The notes under the pieces: model-generated
Told to the model about the DNA's origin: nothing
What the model saw: only the letters and a program-made list of their open reading frames with translations
Database searches by the model: none
NCBI GenBank assembly: GCA_017992055.1
Contig: JAGOPK010000006.1
Span: 107,249 to 171,248 of the forward strand
DNA: 64,000 nt
Direction: 5' to 3'
DNA from: Burkholderiaceae bacterium
GTDB lineage: Bacteria > Pseudomonadota > Gammaproteobacteria > Burkholderiales > Burkholderiaceae_C
Shown: in pieces, positions 7,323 to 17,081 of the stretch
Layout of the letters: every line of letters begins with the position of its first letter
Numbering within the stretch: the stretch's first letter is position 1
Translations under genes and position numbers: made by a program

Positions 7323-8738
7323 TCAGGCCTTGGCGCGCGCCGTGCTGCGGGTCGAGCGCTTGCTGGCCTTGCGCGCCGGCTTGGCCGGGGCGCTGTCCAC
7401 GGCGATGCGCGCGGCCTCGTAGCCCGGGCCGTCTGCCGCCTCGGCCTCCGGCGCCGCGGCCTGGGCCGGTTTGCTGCCCAGGTCCAGCTTCTCGCCATCG
7501 CTGTTGAAGCGCTGGATGAAGGCCTTGATCTCCGGGTACACCTTCTCGCGCCAGCGCCGGCCCGAGAAGATGCCGTAGTGGCCGGCACCGGCCACGTCGT
7601 AGTGGAACTGGCGCGCCTTGGGGATGCCGGTGCACAGGTCGTGCGCGGCCCGGGTCTGGCCGGCGCCGGAGATGTCGTCGAGCTCGCCTTCCACGGTCAG
7701 CAGGGCGCTGGTGCTGATGTCCTGCGGCCGCACCAGGCTGCCCTTGACCTTCCAGGTGCCGTTGACCAGGGCGAAGTCCTGGAACACGGTCTTGATGGTC
7801 TCCAGGTAGTACTCGGCCGGCATGTCCAGCACCGCGTTGTACTCGTCGTAGAACTGGCGGTGCGCTTCGGCCGAGTCGTCGTCACCGCTGATCAGGTGCT
7901 GGAAGTAGTCGTAGTGGCTGCTCAGGTGGCGGTCGGGGTTCATCGCCACGAAGCCGGTGTGCTGCAGAAAGCCCGGATAGACGCGCCGGCCGGCGCCCGC
8001 GAAGTTGGGCGGCACGCGGTAGATGACGTTGTTCTCGAACCACTCGAAGCTCTTGTTCATCGCCAGGTTGTTGACCGCGGTGGGCGAGCGCCGGGCGTCG
8101 ATGGGGCCGCCCATCATGGTCAGCGTGCGCGGCGTGAACTCGCCCTGCGAGGCCAGCAGCGACACCGCCGCCAGCACCGGCACCGTGGGCTGGCACACCG
8201 AGATCACGTTCACCTCGGGGCCCAGGTAGCGGATGAAGTCCTGCACGTATTCCACATAGTCGTGCAGGTGGAACGGGCCCACCTCCACCGGCACGGTGCG
8301 GGCGTCGGTCCAGTCGGTGATGTAGACCTTGTGGTCCTGCAGCAGCTGGCGCACGGTGTCGCGCAGCAGGGTGCTGTGGTGGCCCGACAGCGGCGCCACC
8401 ACCAGCACCGCCGGCTGGGTCTTCATGGCCTCCAGCACCGCCGGATCGTCGGAAAAGCGCTTGAAGCGGATCAGCCGGCAGAACGGCTTCTCGATCGGCA
8501 CCTGCTCCTGCACCGCCACCTCGACCCCGTGGACCGGCACCGAGCGGATGTCGAAGCCGGGCTTCTCGTATTCCTTGGCCAGGCGGTGCAGCAGGTCGAA
8601 ACCGGCCGAGACGCGCTGGGCCAGCGGCGTGTGCGTGAACGGCGACAGCGGATGGTTGTACAGCTTGGCGCTGGCGCTGGCGAACTCGGAGAACGGCGCC
8701 ATCAGTGCACGCTGGGTTTCGTAGATCTGGTAGAGCAT
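7323..8738 (-). CDS. phaZ: Intracellular poly(3-hydroxybutyrate) depolymerase
   Basis: Hydrolyses or thiolyses native PHB granules to mobilise stored carbon. The alpha/beta-hydrolase core carries VISVCQPTVP, where Cys182 takes the place of the lipase-box serine, matching the Cys183 nucleophile of Cupriavidus PhaZa1; EGELDDISG and GAGHYGIFSGRRW are candidate Asp and His regions. The start is ATG 8738 (MLYQIYETQRALM), the family N-terminus, although the frame is open further upstream. The protein has 471 residues, about 50 longer than the usual core, because of a Pro/Ala/Lys/Arg-rich tail ending in KPARKASKRSTRSTARAKA. Regulation is probably through the palindrome at 8776-8790. Confidence 0.95.
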   Translation of the reverse strand: MLYQIYETQRALMAPFSEFASASAKLYNHPLSPFTHTPLAQRVSAGFDLLHRLAKEYEKPGFDIRSVPVHGVEVAVQEQVPIEKPFCRLIRFKRFSDDPAVLEAMKTQPAVLVVAPLSGHHSTLLRDTVRQLLQDHKVYITDWTDARTVPVEVGPFHLHDYVEYVQDFIRYLGPEVNVISVCQPTVPVLAAVSLLASQGEFTPRTLTMMGGPIDARRSPTAVNNLAMNKSFEWFENNVIYRVPPNFAGAGRRVYPGFLQHTGFVAMNPDRHLSSHYDYFQHLISGDDDSAEAHRQFYDEYNAVLDMPAEYYLETIKTVFQDFALVNGTWKVKGSLVRPQDISTSALLTVEGELDDISGAGQTRAAHDLCTGIPKARQFHYDVAGAGHYGIFSGRRWREKVYPEIKAFIQRFNSDGEKLDLGSKPAQAAAPEAEAADGPGYEAARIAVDSAPAKPARKASKRSTRSTARAKA

Positions 8739-8768
8739 GGCGCGTTCGGGGCTGGGTTGGCGGGGGGA

Positions 8769-8797
8769 TTGAAATTGCTGCACTGCAGCATTGGCAA
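8769..8797 (-). promoter_or_regulatory. phaZ promoter with a PhaR-like palindromic operator
   Basis: Read on the minus strand, TTGCCA (8797-8792) and TTTCAA (8774-8769) stand 17 bases apart as -35 and -10 elements upstream of phaZ. The spacer is filled by the perfect inverted repeat TGCTGCA-G-TGCAGCA (8790-8776). PhaR, the PHB-responsive repressor, is known to bind TGC/CTGC-rich dyads of this kind near phasin and depolymerase genes. The repeat is seen directly; that PhaR binds it is inferred. Confidence 0.6.
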
Positions 8798-8913
8798 TCA
8801 TACGCCCACCATGGTGCGGCTGCACAGGCCTGGATGGCCTGGGAAAAACACGCAAGTTCGCGCCGCAAATCGGCTTTTCTGTCGCCTTGGCGACAAACCG
8901 GGCGCGCGCTGCG

Positions 8914-8948
8914 CCAAAAGCAAACAGCCCGGCGCGCGGGCCGGGCTG
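8914..8948 (-). terminator. Rho-independent terminator of the aminotransferase gene
   Basis: On the minus strand a perfect 9-bp stem (CAGCCCGGC, 8948-8940, with GCCGGGCTG, 8933-8925; 6-base loop) is followed by TTTGCTTTTGG. It starts 28 bases after the stop of the aminotransferase. The T-tract with an internal GC also occurs in the terminator after rpoZ. Confidence 0.8.
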
Positions 8949-8975
8949 TCTGGGGGGCGGAGGCGCCGGGGCGGC

Positions 8976-10175
8976 TTACAGCACCGCGGCGATCGCGGCC
9001 ACGACCTTGTCGATGTTCTTGCTGTTGAGCGCGGCCACGCAGATGCGGCCCGAATCGACGCCGTAGACGCCGAATTCGCTGCGCAGGCGCTCCATCTGCG
9101 GCTTGCTCAGGCCCGAGTAGCTGAACATGCCGCGCTGGCGCACGATGAAGCCGAAGTCCTGCTTGACGCCGGCCGCCACCAGCTTGTCGGCCAGCAGGGT
9201 GCGCATCTGCTTGATGCGCTGGCGCATGCCGGCCAGTTCCTGCTCCCACTGGGCGCGCAGCGCCGGCGTGTCCAGCACCGTGGCCACCACCTGGGCGCCA
9301 TGGGTGGGCGGGTTGCTGTAGTTGGTGCGGATGGTGATCTTCAGCTGCGACAGCACGCGGGCGGCCTCGTCCTTGTCGGCGCACACCACGCTGAGCGCGC
9401 CGACACGCTCGCCGTAGAGGCTGAAGCTCTTGGAGAACGAGGTGGCGACGAAGAAGTTCTCCACGCCCGCGGCCAGGAACTGCTGGATCACCGCGCCGTC
9501 TTCGGCGATGCCGTCGCCGAAGCCCTGGTAGGCCATGTCCAGGAAGGCCACCAGGCTCTTGGCCTTGACGGTGGCGATGACCTGCTCCCACTGCGCCGGC
9601 GTGATGTCGTAGCCGGTGGGGTTGTGGCAGCAGGCGTGCAGCACGACCACGGTGCCGGCGGCGGCGGCGTTCAGGTCGGCCAGCATGGCGTCGAAGCGCA
9701 CGCCGCGGTTCTCCGCGTCGTAGTAGCTGTAGGTGCCGACCTCGAAGCCGGCGTTCGTGAACAGCGCGCGGTGGTTTTCCCAGCTCGGGTCGCTGATCAG
9801 CACCTTGGCGGCCGGGTTGAGCTTCTTCAGGAAGTCGGCGCCCAGCTTCAGCCCGCCGGTGCCGCCCAGGGCCTGCACGGTGGCCACGCGGCCGGCGGCC
9901 AGCACGGCGCTGTCGGCGCCGAACACCAGGCGCTGCACCGCCTTGTCATAGGCAGCGATGCCGTCGATGGGCAGGTAGCCGCGCGGCTTGGCGGCCTCGG
10001 TCAGCGCGGTCTCGGCGGCCTTGACGCAGGCCAGCAGCGGCAGCTTGCCCTGGTCGTCGAAGTACACGCCGACGCCGAGGTTGACCTTGTCGGTGCGGTT
10101 GTCGGCGGCAAATTGTTCGTTCAGACCCAGGATCGGGTCGCGCGGGGCCATCTCGACGGCGGCGAAGAAGCTCAT
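8976..10175 (-). CDS. tyrB: Aromatic/aspartate aminotransferase
   Basis: Class I PLP aminotransferase of 399 residues, the length of AspC/Tyr[11 protein letters not shown] (31-40), ALGGTGGLK (102-110), the cofactor-binding HNPTGYD near 184-190, the PLP lysine Lys249 in [14 protein letters not shown], and a C-terminal GRICVAALN region are all present. It transfers amino groups between aromatic or dicarboxylic amino acids and 2-oxoglutarate in the cytoplasm. Whether it prefers aspartate or aromatic substrates cannot be settled by eye; betaproteobacterial copies beside uvrB are usually named amino acid aminotransferase. It is divergent from uvrB with a 146-base gap and ends at a clear terminator. 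Confidence 0.92.
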   Translation of the reverse strand: MSFFAAVEMAPRDPILGLNEQFAADNRTDKVNLGVGVYFDDQGKLPLLACVKAAETALTEAAKPRGYLPIDGIAAYDKAVQRLVFGADSAVLAAGRVATVQALGGTGGLKLGADFLKKLNPAAKVLISDPSWENHRALFTNAGFEVGTYSYYDAENRGVRFDAMLADLNAAAAGTVVVLHACCHNPTGYDITPAQWEQVIATVKAKSLVAFLDMAYQGFGDGIAEDGAVIQQFLAAGVENFFVATSFSKSFSLYGERVGALSVVCADKDEAARVLSQLKITIRTNYSNPPTHGAQVVATVLDTPALRAQWEQELAGMRQRIKQMRTLLADKLVAAGVKQDFGFIVRQRGMFSYSGLSKPQMERLRSEFGVYGVDSGRICVAALNSKNIDKVVAAIAAVL

Positions 10176-10321
10176 GGAACGGGTTTCCTGTCAGGGCGGT
10201 GGCAGCAGTGGGCGCCAGAGCAGCAAGCGGCTTGCGGTACGCTGGCGGATGGACCGGCGTCGCTGCACCAGGCGAAACGCGGCCGGCCGAGATTTTAGAG
10301 CCTGCGCCCCAGGAAAACCCG

Positions 10322-12439
10322 ATGTCCGAAGTTGCCGCCGTCGACCCCTCTGCGAGCGAGCCGCCGCAGGGCGAGTTCGTCAGCTTTCCCGATTCGCCGT
10401 TCCAGCTGTTCCAGCCCTATCCGCCGGCCGGCGACCAGCCCACGGCCATCGCCCAGCTCTGCGAGGGCATGCAGGACGGCCTGACCTACCAGACCCTGCT
10501 GGGCGTGACCGGCTCGGGCAAGACCTTCACGATGGCCAATGTGATCGCCCGCATGGGCCGGCCGGCGATCGTGTTTGCGCCCAACAAGACGCTGGCGGCG
10601 CAGCTGTATGCGGAGTTCCGCGAGTTCTTCCCGAAGAACGCGGTCGAGTACTTCGTCAGCTATTACGACTACTACCAGCCCGAGGCCTATGTGCCGCAGC
10701 GCGACCTGTTCATCGAGAAGGACTCGTCGATCAACGAGCACATCGAGCAGATGCGTTTGAGCGCCACCAAGAGCGTGCTGGAGCGCCGCGACACGGTGAT
10801 CGTGGCCTCGGTCAGCGCCATCTACGGCATCGGCAAGCCCGAGGACTACACGCAGATGCGCTTCATCGTGCGCGTGGGCGACAAGATCGGCCAGCGCGAC
10901 GTGATCGCCCAGCTGATCCGCATGCAGTACGGGCGCAACGAGACCGACTTCAGCCGCGGCAGCTTCCGCGTGCGCGGCGACACCATCGACGTGTTCCCGG
11001 CCGAGCACAGCGAGCTGGCGATCCGCATCGAGCTGTTCGACGACGAGATCGAGGCCCTGAGCCTGCTGGACCCGCTGACCGGGCGCATCCGCCAGAAGAT
11101 CCCGCGCTTCGTCATCTACCCCAGCAGCCATTACGTGACGCCGCGCGAGCGCGTGCTGGCGGCCATCGACAGCATCAAGATCGAGCTGCGCGAGCGGCTG
11201 GACGAGTTCGTCAAGGCCGGCAAGCTGGTGGAGGCCCAGCGCCTGGAGCAGCGCACCCGCTTCGACCTGGAGATGATGCAGGAGGTGGGCCACTGCAAGG
11301 GCATCGAGAACTACACCCGGCACCTGAGCGGCGCACGCCCCGGCGAGCCGCCGCCGACGCTGGTGGACTACCTGCCGCCCGACGCGCTGATGTTCCTGGA
11401 CGAGAGCCATGTGCTGATCGGCCAGCTGGGCGGCATGTTCAACGGCGACCGGGCGCGCAAGAGCGTGCTGGTGGAATACGGTTTTCGCCTGCCCAGCGCG
11501 CTGGACAACCGGCCGCTGAAGTTCGACGAGTTCGAGTCCAAGATGCGCCAGGTGGTGTTTGTCACCGCCACGCCGGCCGACTACGAGAAGACCCATGCCG
11601 GCCAGGTGGTCGAGCAACTGGTGCGGCCCACCGGCCTGGTCGATCCGGTGGTCGAGGTGCGGCCGGCGGCGCACCAGGTCGACGACGTGCTGCAGGAGAT
11701 CCGCGCCAACGTCGAGCTGGGCGAGCGCGTGCTGATCACCACGCTGACCAAGCGCATGGCCGAGCAGCTGACCGACTACCTGACCGACAACGGCGTCAAG
11801 GTGCGCTACCTGCACTCGGACATCGACACCGTCGAACGGGTGGAGATCCTGCGCGACCTGCGCCTGGGCACCTTCGACGTGCTGGTGGGCATCAACCTGC
11901 TGCGCGAGGGCCTGGACATCCCCGAGGTCTCGCTGGTGGCGATCCTCGACGCCGACAAGGAAGGCTTTCTGCGTGCCGAGCGCAGCCTGATCCAGACCAT
12001 CGGCCGGGCCGCGCGCAATGCCAATGGCCGCGCCATCCTGTATGCCGACAAGATGACCGAGTCGATGAAGAAGGCCATCGGCGAGACCCAGCGACGGCGC
12101 GAGAAGCAGATCGCCTTCAACGCCGCCCACGGCATCACGCCGCGCAGCGTGAAGAAGCAGATCAAGGAGCTGATCGACGGCGTGGTCAGCGGCCAGGACG
12201 ACAAGAGCAAGGTCAAGGCCCTGGTCGACGCGGCCGAGACCGAGGCGCTGAGCGAGAAGGACCTGGCCAAGCGCATCAAGCTGCTGGAGAAGCAGATGCT
12301 GGAACACGCCAAGAACCTGGAGTTCGAGAAGGCCGCCCGCGTGCGCGACCAGCTGGCCCTGCTGCGCGAGCAGGCCTTCGGCGCCGGCGGCGCGCACGAT
12401 GCCAACGTGGTGCCGCTGGTGGGCGGCGCCCGCGCCTGA
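10322..12439 (+). CDS. uvrB: Excinuclease ABC subunit B
   Basis: Damage-verifying helicase-like subunit of nucleotide-excision repair; it receives DNA from UvrA and recruits UvrC. The 705-residue protein has Walker A GVTGSGKT (61-68), the damage-probing beta-hairpin [12 protein letters not shown] (about 110-121), FLDESHV as motif II, the late helicase motifs QTIGRAARN, and a C-terminal UVR domain ([19 protein letters not shown]) that contacts UvrC. The frame is open upstream, but ATG 10322 is preceded by AGGAAAA at suitable spacing and begins the variable N-terminus seen in betaproteobacteria. I saw no convincing LexA box in the divergent intergenic region. Confidence 0.98.
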   Translation: MSEVAAVDPSASEPPQGEFVSFPDSPFQLFQPYPPAGDQPTAIAQLCEGMQDGLTYQTLLGVTGSGKTFTMANVIARMGRPAIVFAPNKTLAAQLYAEFREFFPKNAVEYFVSYYDYYQPEAYVPQRDLFIEKDSSINEHIEQMRLSATKSVLERRDTVIVASVSAIYGIGKPEDYTQMRFIVRVGDKIGQRDVIAQLIRMQYGRNETDFSRGSFRVRGDTIDVFPAEHSELAIRIELFDDEIEALSLLDPLTGRIRQKIPRFVIYPSSHYVTPRERVLAAIDSIKIELRERLDEFVKAGKLVEAQRLEQRTRFDLEMMQEVGHCKGIENYTRHLSGARPGEPPPTLVDYLPPDALMFLDESHVLIGQLGGMFNGDRARKSVLVEYGFRLPSALDNRPLKFDEFESKMRQVVFVTATPADYEKTHAGQVVEQLVRPTGLVDPVVEVRPAAHQVDDVLQEIRANVELGERVLITTLTKRMAEQLTDYLTDNGVKVRYLHSDIDTVERVEILRDLRLGTFDVLVGINLLREGLDIPEVSLVAILDADKEGFLRAERSLIQTIGRAARNANGRAILYADKMTESMKKAIGETQRRREKQIAFNAAHGITPRSVKKQIKELIDGVVSGQDDKSKVKALVDAAETEALSEKDLAKRIKLLEKQMLEHAKNLEFEKAARVRDQLALLREQAFGAGGAHDANVVPLVGGARA

Positions 12440-12501
12440 TCCGGGCCGATCGGTCGGGCCTGCAGTTCATCGCCCGCCGGCGGCGGTTCGTCGCACGTGG
12501 G

Positions 12502-12573
12502 CTGGCAATCCGTCGCACCGTTCCTACACTGGCGCCGCTTCACAAGAGCGAAACACCGGCGCCAAACGCCGGT
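12502..12573 (+). promoter_or_regulatory. Promoter and leader hairpin before the first RND operon
   Basis: CTGGCA (12502-12507) and TACACT (12525-12530) are spaced by 17 bases, a plausible sigma-70 promoter in the 169-base gap after uvrB. A hairpin with a perfect 7-bp stem (ACCGGCG at 12555-12561, CGCCGGT at 12567-12573) follows in the presumed leader. There is no T-run after it, so it is not an obvious terminator. Confidence 0.45.
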
Positions 12574-12608
12574 TCAGAGCGACGAGACCAGGACAGGAAG
12601 GACGAGGC

Positions 12609-13811
12609 ATGCGCAAGCGCTGGCTGATCGGGGCGGGGGGAGTGGCGGTGGCGGCGGCGGCCACGCTGGTGCTGGTGGGCGTCATGCCGCTGGGCCGGGC
12701 CAATGTGGGCCCGGGCGCCAAGGCGGCATCGGCGCCGGGCCAGGGCGCCTCGGCCGCGCCGCTGGTGTTCCGCAGCAACGAGGTGGTGCAGCCGGCGCTG
12801 GCCCAGCTGCCGCAGCGCATCGAGTTCAGCGGTCCGCTGGTGGCGCCCAATACCGCGGTGCTGCGCGCCAAGGCCGCCGGCACCCTGGTGACGCTGACGG
12901 TGGCCGAGGGCTCGCGGGTGAGCGCCGGCCAGGTCATCGGCCGCATCGACCAGGCCGAGCTGGCCAGCCGCGTGGCCGAGCGCAGCGCCAACCTCGATTC
13001 GATGCGCGCCACGCTGGCCCAGGCCGAGCGCAGCCACGCCAGCAACGAGCGGCTGGCGGCACAGAACTTCATCTCGCCGGTGGCGCTGGAACAGTCGCGG
13101 GCCACGCTGGATGCAGCCCGGGCCGCGGTGCAGGCCGCCCAGGCCTCGCTGGAGACCACGCGCGTGGTCGGCCGCGACGCCGTGCTCACCGCGCCGCTGG
13201 CCGGCATCGTCGCCAAGCGCCATGTGCTGCCCGGCGAGAAGGTGGCCACCGAGCAGCAGGTGCTGACCATCGTCGACCTGCGCCAGCTGGAACTGGCGGC
13301 CACCGTGGGCACGCACGAGGTGGCCAAGCTGTCGCCCGGCATGGCCGTGGCGGTGCAGGTCGAGGGCGTGGCGCGGCCGGTGACGGCCAAGCTGGTGCGC
13401 ATTGCCCCGGCGGCCGAGCCGGGCACCCGCGCCATCGGCGTCACCGTGGCGCTGGACAACCCGCGCGAGCAGCTGCGTGCCGGCCAGTATGCGATGGCCC
13501 AGGTGGAGCTGGCCGACGAGCGCCAGCGCCTGGTGCTGCCGACGGCGGCCGTGGGCTCCACCGCCGGCCAGGCCCATGTCTGGGTGCTGGCCGACGGCAA
13601 GCTGCTGCGCCGCGCGGTGACGCTGGGCCGGCGCGACGAGGCCAATGGCCGCATCGAGCTGCTGGGTGGCGTGGATGCCACGGCCACGGTGCTGGCGGCG
13701 CGCTTCGACAACCTGCGCGAAGGCCAGGCGGCACGTGTCGGCGAGGCCTCGGCCGGCCGCGCTGCGGCGGTGGCCTCGGCCTCGGCCTCGTCGGCCACCA
13801 CGCTGCGCTGA
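12609..13811 (+). CDS. RND efflux periplasmic adaptor (membrane-fusion protein)
   Basis: A 400-residue periplasmic adaptor that bridges an inner-membrane RND pump to an outer-membrane channel. A short positive N-terminus and hydrophobic stretch (about 5-27) act as signal/anchor. A split lipoyl domain follows (VLRAKAAGTLVTLTVAEGS and VLTAPLAGIVAKRHVLPGEK) around an alpha-helical hairpin, then beta-barrel and membrane-proximal domains; the last 25 residues are Ala/Ser-rich. ATG 12609 is chosen because the signal sequence begins there and AGGAAGGACGAGG precedes it. It lies 10 bases before the permease gene, forming a two-gene unit without its own outer-membrane channel. Confidence 0.88.
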   Translation: MRKRWLIGAGGVAVAAAATLVLVGVMPLGRANVGPGAKAASAPGQGASAAPLVFRSNEVVQPALAQLPQRIEFSGPLVAPNTAVLRAKAAGTLVTLTVAEGSRVSAGQVIGRIDQAELASRVAERSANLDSMRATLAQAERSHASNERLAAQNFISPVALEQSRATLDAARAAVQAAQASLETTRVVGRDAVLTAPLAGIVAKRHVLPGEKVATEQQVLTIVDLRQLELAATVGTHEVAKLSPGMAVAVQVEGVARPVTAKLVRIAPAAEPGTRAIGVTVALDNPREQLRAGQYAMAQVELADERQRLVLPTAAVGSTAGQAHVWVLADGKLLRRAVTLGRRDEANGRIELLGGVDATATVLAARFDNLREGQAARVGEASAGRAAAVASASASSATTLR

Positions 13812-13821
13812 GGACACCGCC

Positions 13822-16800
13822 ATGTGGATCACCCGCGTGTCGATCGCGAACCCGGTGTTCGCGACCATGGTCATGGTGGCGCTGTGCGTGCTGGGCCTGT
13901 TCTCCTATGTGCGCCTGGGCGTGGAGCAGATGCCCGACATCTCGTTCCCCGGTGCCTGGGTGCAGGTGCAGTACCCGGGCGCCTCGCCCGAGGCGGTGGA
14001 GCGCGAGGTCACCAAGCCGATCGAAGAGGCCGTCAACAGCGTGGCCGGCGTCAAGCGCATCCTGTCGCGCAGCTACGAGGGCCGCAGCGAGACCAACATC
14101 GAGTTCAGCCTGAGCACCGACATGGGCCGGGCCATGCAGGATGTGCGCGACCGGCTCTCGGCCGTGCAGGCCGGCCTGCCCAAGGATGCCAAGGCGCCCA
14201 CCGTGGCGCGCTACAACAACGACAACAGCGAGCCCACCGTGACCATGGCGCTGCTCAGCGCCAGCCGCTCGGCGCGTGAGCTGTCGCTGCTGGCCGAGCA
14301 GACGGTGGACAAGCGCCTGCAGCGCGTGGAAGGCGTGGCCCGGGTGGAAAGCTCGGGCATCACCCAGCGCGAGGTGCGCATCGACCTCGACCCGGTGCGC
14401 CTGCGCGCCTATGCGGTGACGCCGGCCGAGGTGGCGACAGCGCTGCGCGAGGCCAATGCCGACCAGCCGGTGGGACTGCTATCGGATCGCACGCAGGACG
14501 CCATCCTGCGTGTCGAGGGCCGGGTCAAGGACCCGCGCCAGTTCGAGCAGACCGTGGTCGCCCACCGCAATGGCCTGCCGCTGCGCCTGGTCGATCTGGG
14601 CCAGCTGGTCGAGCGCGAGCGCGAGGCCGATTCGAAGTCGCGCATCAACGGCCAGCCGGCCATCAGCTTCCGCGTCTTCAAGCAGCAGGATGCCAACATC
14701 GTGGCCGTCGGCGACGCCACCAAGGAGGCCATGGAGGAACTGAAGAAGACCCTGCCGCCCGATGTGGAGCTGCGCCTGATCTATGCCAGCAGCGACTGGG
14801 TCAAGGGCTCGCTGGATGGCCTGAAGCGCACGCTGATCGAAGGCGCGCTGCTCACCGTGGCCATCGTGTTCCTGTTCCTGCACAGCTGGCGCTCGACCAT
14901 CATCACCGGGCTGACGCTGCCGATCGCGGTGATCTCCAGCTTCATCGCCGTGCATGCCTTCGGCTTCACGCTGAACTTCATGACGATGATGGCGCTGAGC
15001 CTGTGCATCGGCCTGCTGATCGACGACGCCATCGTCGTGCGCGAGAACATCGTGCGCCACGTGGCCATGGGCAAGGACCATTTCACCGCCTCGCGCGAAG
15101 GCACCGAGGAGATCGGCCTGGCGGTGATGGCCACCACCTTTGCCATCTGCGCGGTGTTCGTGCCGGTGGCCTTCATGGGCGGCATCATCGGCAAGTTCTT
15201 CTACCCCTTCGGCATCACGGTGGCCGTGGCGGTGATGGTCAGCCTGTTCGTCAGCTTCACGCTCGACCCGATGCTGTCGTCGGTGTGGCACGACCCGCCG
15301 TCCACGCGCCTGAAGCGCCTGCCGGTGATCGGCCATGCCATCCGCGCCACCGACCGCGGCATGGACTGGCTGCATGCCATCTACGAGCGGCTGATCCGCT
15401 GGGCCTTCTCGGCGCGGCGCTGGCGCCTGCCGCTGCCGGCCTATGGCCGCGGTTTCGACCAGAGCACCGGCAAGCGGCTCAAGCAGGGCCCGCGGCGGCT
15501 GCGCCTGGCCACGCTGTCGCCGCGTGGCGTGGTGATGGCCGTGGGCGTGGCCAGCTTCGTCGGCGCGCTGGCGCTGGCGCCGCTGGTGGGCAGCGAGTTC
15601 GTGCCCGAGACCGACCAGGGCTTCACCCAGGTGGCGCTGCGCCTGCCCGAGGGCTCGGCGCTGGACCGCGCCGATGCCAAGGTGCGCCAGGTCGAGGAGA
15701 TCGTGCTGGCCATGCCCGAGGTGCAGTCGCTGTCCACCTGGGTGGGCGGCGCCGGCCAGCGCAACCAGGCCTGGCTGAACATCGCGCTGAAGGAGCGCAA
15801 GCAGCGCACGCGCAGCCAGAAGGAAGTGGAAGGCGCGATCCGCGAGAAGATCGCCGCCATCCCCGGCGTGGATGCCGCGCTGGGCTTCAACCGGCCCATC
15901 TATGTGGCCATCCTGGGCAGCGATCCCGAGGGCCTGGCCAAGGTGGCCACCGACTTTGCCGAGAAGGTGAAGAAGATCAAGGGCACGGTGGACGTGGAGG
16001 TGTCGGTGCGCCCCGGCATCCCGGCCTATGCGGTGCGGTTGAAGCCCGCGGCCGTGCGCGAGCTGGGCCTGACCGCGCCGCAGCTGGCCTCGTCCTTGCG
16101 CGCCTATGTCAACGGCGAGACCGCCACCTACTGGACCACGCCCGACGGCAACCAGGTGGACGTGGTGCTGCGCCTGAACCAGAGCCAGCGCGAGCGCGTG
16201 GACCAGCTGCGCGGCCTGCCGGTGGCCTTTGCCAAGGACGGCACGCCGATCACGCTGGATGCGGTGGCCGACATCGTGCCGGTGTTCAACCCCGAGATCA
16301 TCCGCCGCCAGAACCTGCAGCGCCGCGAGGCGGTGTTTGCCGGCGTCAACGGCCGCTCGGCCGGCGAGGTGGGTGAGGAGGTGCAGAAGCTGGTCAAGGA
16401 GACCCAGCTGCCACCGGGCTTCAGCTTCGACGTGGGCGGCCAGACCAAGGACCAGCAGGAGGCCTTTGCCGGCATGCTGGGCGCCATGGGCCTGGCGGTG
16501 ATCTTCATCTACATCGTGCTGGCCAGCCAGTTCGGCAGCTTTCTGCAGCCCATCGCCATCATGGCCAGCCTGCCGCTGGCGCTGATCGGCGTGATGCTGG
16601 CCCTGCTGTTCTGGCGCAGCACGCTGAACATCTTCTCGATGATCGGCCTGGTGATGCTGATGGGCCTGGTGACCAAGAACGCCATCCTGCTGGTGGACTT
16701 TGCCAACCATGCGCGCAAGGCCGGCGCCACGGTGGCCGAGGCGGTGCTGCAGGCCGGCCTGATCCGCATGCGGCCGATCATGATGACCACCGCGGCCATG

Positions 16801-17040
16801 GTCTTCGGCATGCTGCCGCTGGCCCTGGCGCTGAACGACGGCGGCGAGATCCAGGCACCGATGGGCCGGGCCATCATCGGCGGCGTCATCACCAGCACCC
16901 TGCTCACGCTGGTGGTGGTGCCGGTGATCTACAGCTATCTGGTGCGCGACAAGGGGCGCGAGAAGAAGCCGCAGCCGGCGGCCCAGCCGGTGTTGGCGGC
17001 CGGCCTGCTGCCCCCGGGGGCGCCGGCGGACCGGGATTGA
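13822..17040 (+). CDS. HAE1-family RND efflux permease
   Basis: Proton-driven inner-membrane exporter of hydrophobic or amphiphilic compounds. The 1072-residue protein has the AcrB-like layout of two repeats, each with one N-terminal helix, a large periplasmic loop and five further helices. The proton-relay residues are visible: Asp401-Asp402 in IDDAIVVREN (TM4) and Lys952 in VTKNAILLVDF (TM10), equivalent to AcrB D407/D408/K940. This separates it from the metal-type permease at 20578. Homologues in Burkholderiales often work with the preceding adaptor as MexK/MdtB-like pumps; the substrate is unknown. The start MWITRVSIANPVFA is the family N-terminus. Confidence 0.93.
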   Translation: MWITRVSIANPVFATMVMVALCVLGLFSYVRLGVEQMPDISFPGAWVQVQYPGASPEAVEREVTKPIEEAVNSVAGVKRILSRSYEGRSETNIEFSLSTDMGRAMQDVRDRLSAVQAGLPKDAKAPTVARYNNDNSEPTVTMALLSASRSARELSLLAEQTVDKRLQRVEGVARVESSGITQREVRIDLDPVRLRAYAVTPAEVATALREANADQPVGLLSDRTQDAILRVEGRVKDPRQFEQTVVAHRNGLPLRLVDLGQLVEREREADSKSRINGQPAISFRVFKQQDANIVAVGDATKEAMEELKKTLPPDVELRLIYASSDWVKGSLDGLKRTLIEGALLTVAIVFLFLHSWRSTIITGLTLPIAVISSFIAVHAFGFTLNFMTMMALSLCIGLLIDDAIVVRENIVRHVAMGKDHFTASREGTEEIGLAVMATTFAICAVFVPVAFMGGIIGKFFYPFGITVAVAVMVSLFVSFTLDPMLSSVWHDPPSTRLKRLPVIGHAIRATDRGMDWLHAIYERLIRWAFSARRWRLPLPAYGRGFDQSTGKRLKQGPRRLRLATLSPRGVVMAVGVASFVGALALAPLVGSEFVPETDQGFTQVALRLPEGSALDRADAKVRQVEEIVLAMPEVQSLSTWVGGAGQRNQAWLNIALKERKQRTRSQKEVEGAIREKIAAIPGVDAALGFNRPIYVAILGSDPEGLAKVATDFAEKVKKIKGTVDVEVSVRPGIPAYAVRLKPAAVRELGLTAPQLASSLRAYVNGETATYWTTPDGNQVDVVLRLNQSQRERVDQLRGLPVAFAKDGTPITLDAVADIVPVFNPEIIRRQNLQRREAVFAGVNGRSAGEVGEEVQKLVKETQLPPGFSFDVGGQTKDQQEAFAGMLGAMGLAVIFIYIVLASQFGSFLQPIAIMASLPLALIGVMLALLFWRSTLNIFSMIGLVMLMGLVTKNAILLVDFANHARKAGATVAEAVLQAGLIRMRPIMMTTAAMVFGMLPLALALNDGGEIQAPMGRAIIGGVITSTLLTLVVVPVIYSYLVRDKGREKKPQPAAQPVLAAGLLPPGAPADRD

Positions 17041-17066
17041 GCGGCCGGCGGCTGGTGGCGCTCCGG

Positions 17067-17072
17067 TAAACT
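17067..17072 (+). promoter_or_regulatory. Possible -10 element for the metal-efflux operon
   Basis: TAAACT lies 9 bases before the ATG at 17082, in the 41-base gap after the HAE1 permease gene. A start about seven bases downstream would leave a leader of only a few bases. No good -35 element is seen, so this is weak. Confidence 0.25.
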
Positions 17073-17081
17073 CGCCGCGCC

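Noticed and set aside
8821-8855. Upstream start for PhaZ at 8855
   Set aside because: The added residues are not family-like and would place the promoter and palindrome at 8769-8797 inside the coding region; the conserved N-terminus begins at 8738.
10176-10321. CTGTC-N-GGCAG stretch as a LexA box for uvrB
   Set aside because: Half-site spacing and sequence do not fit CTGT-N8-ACAG; no other SOS-like dyad is present in the gap.
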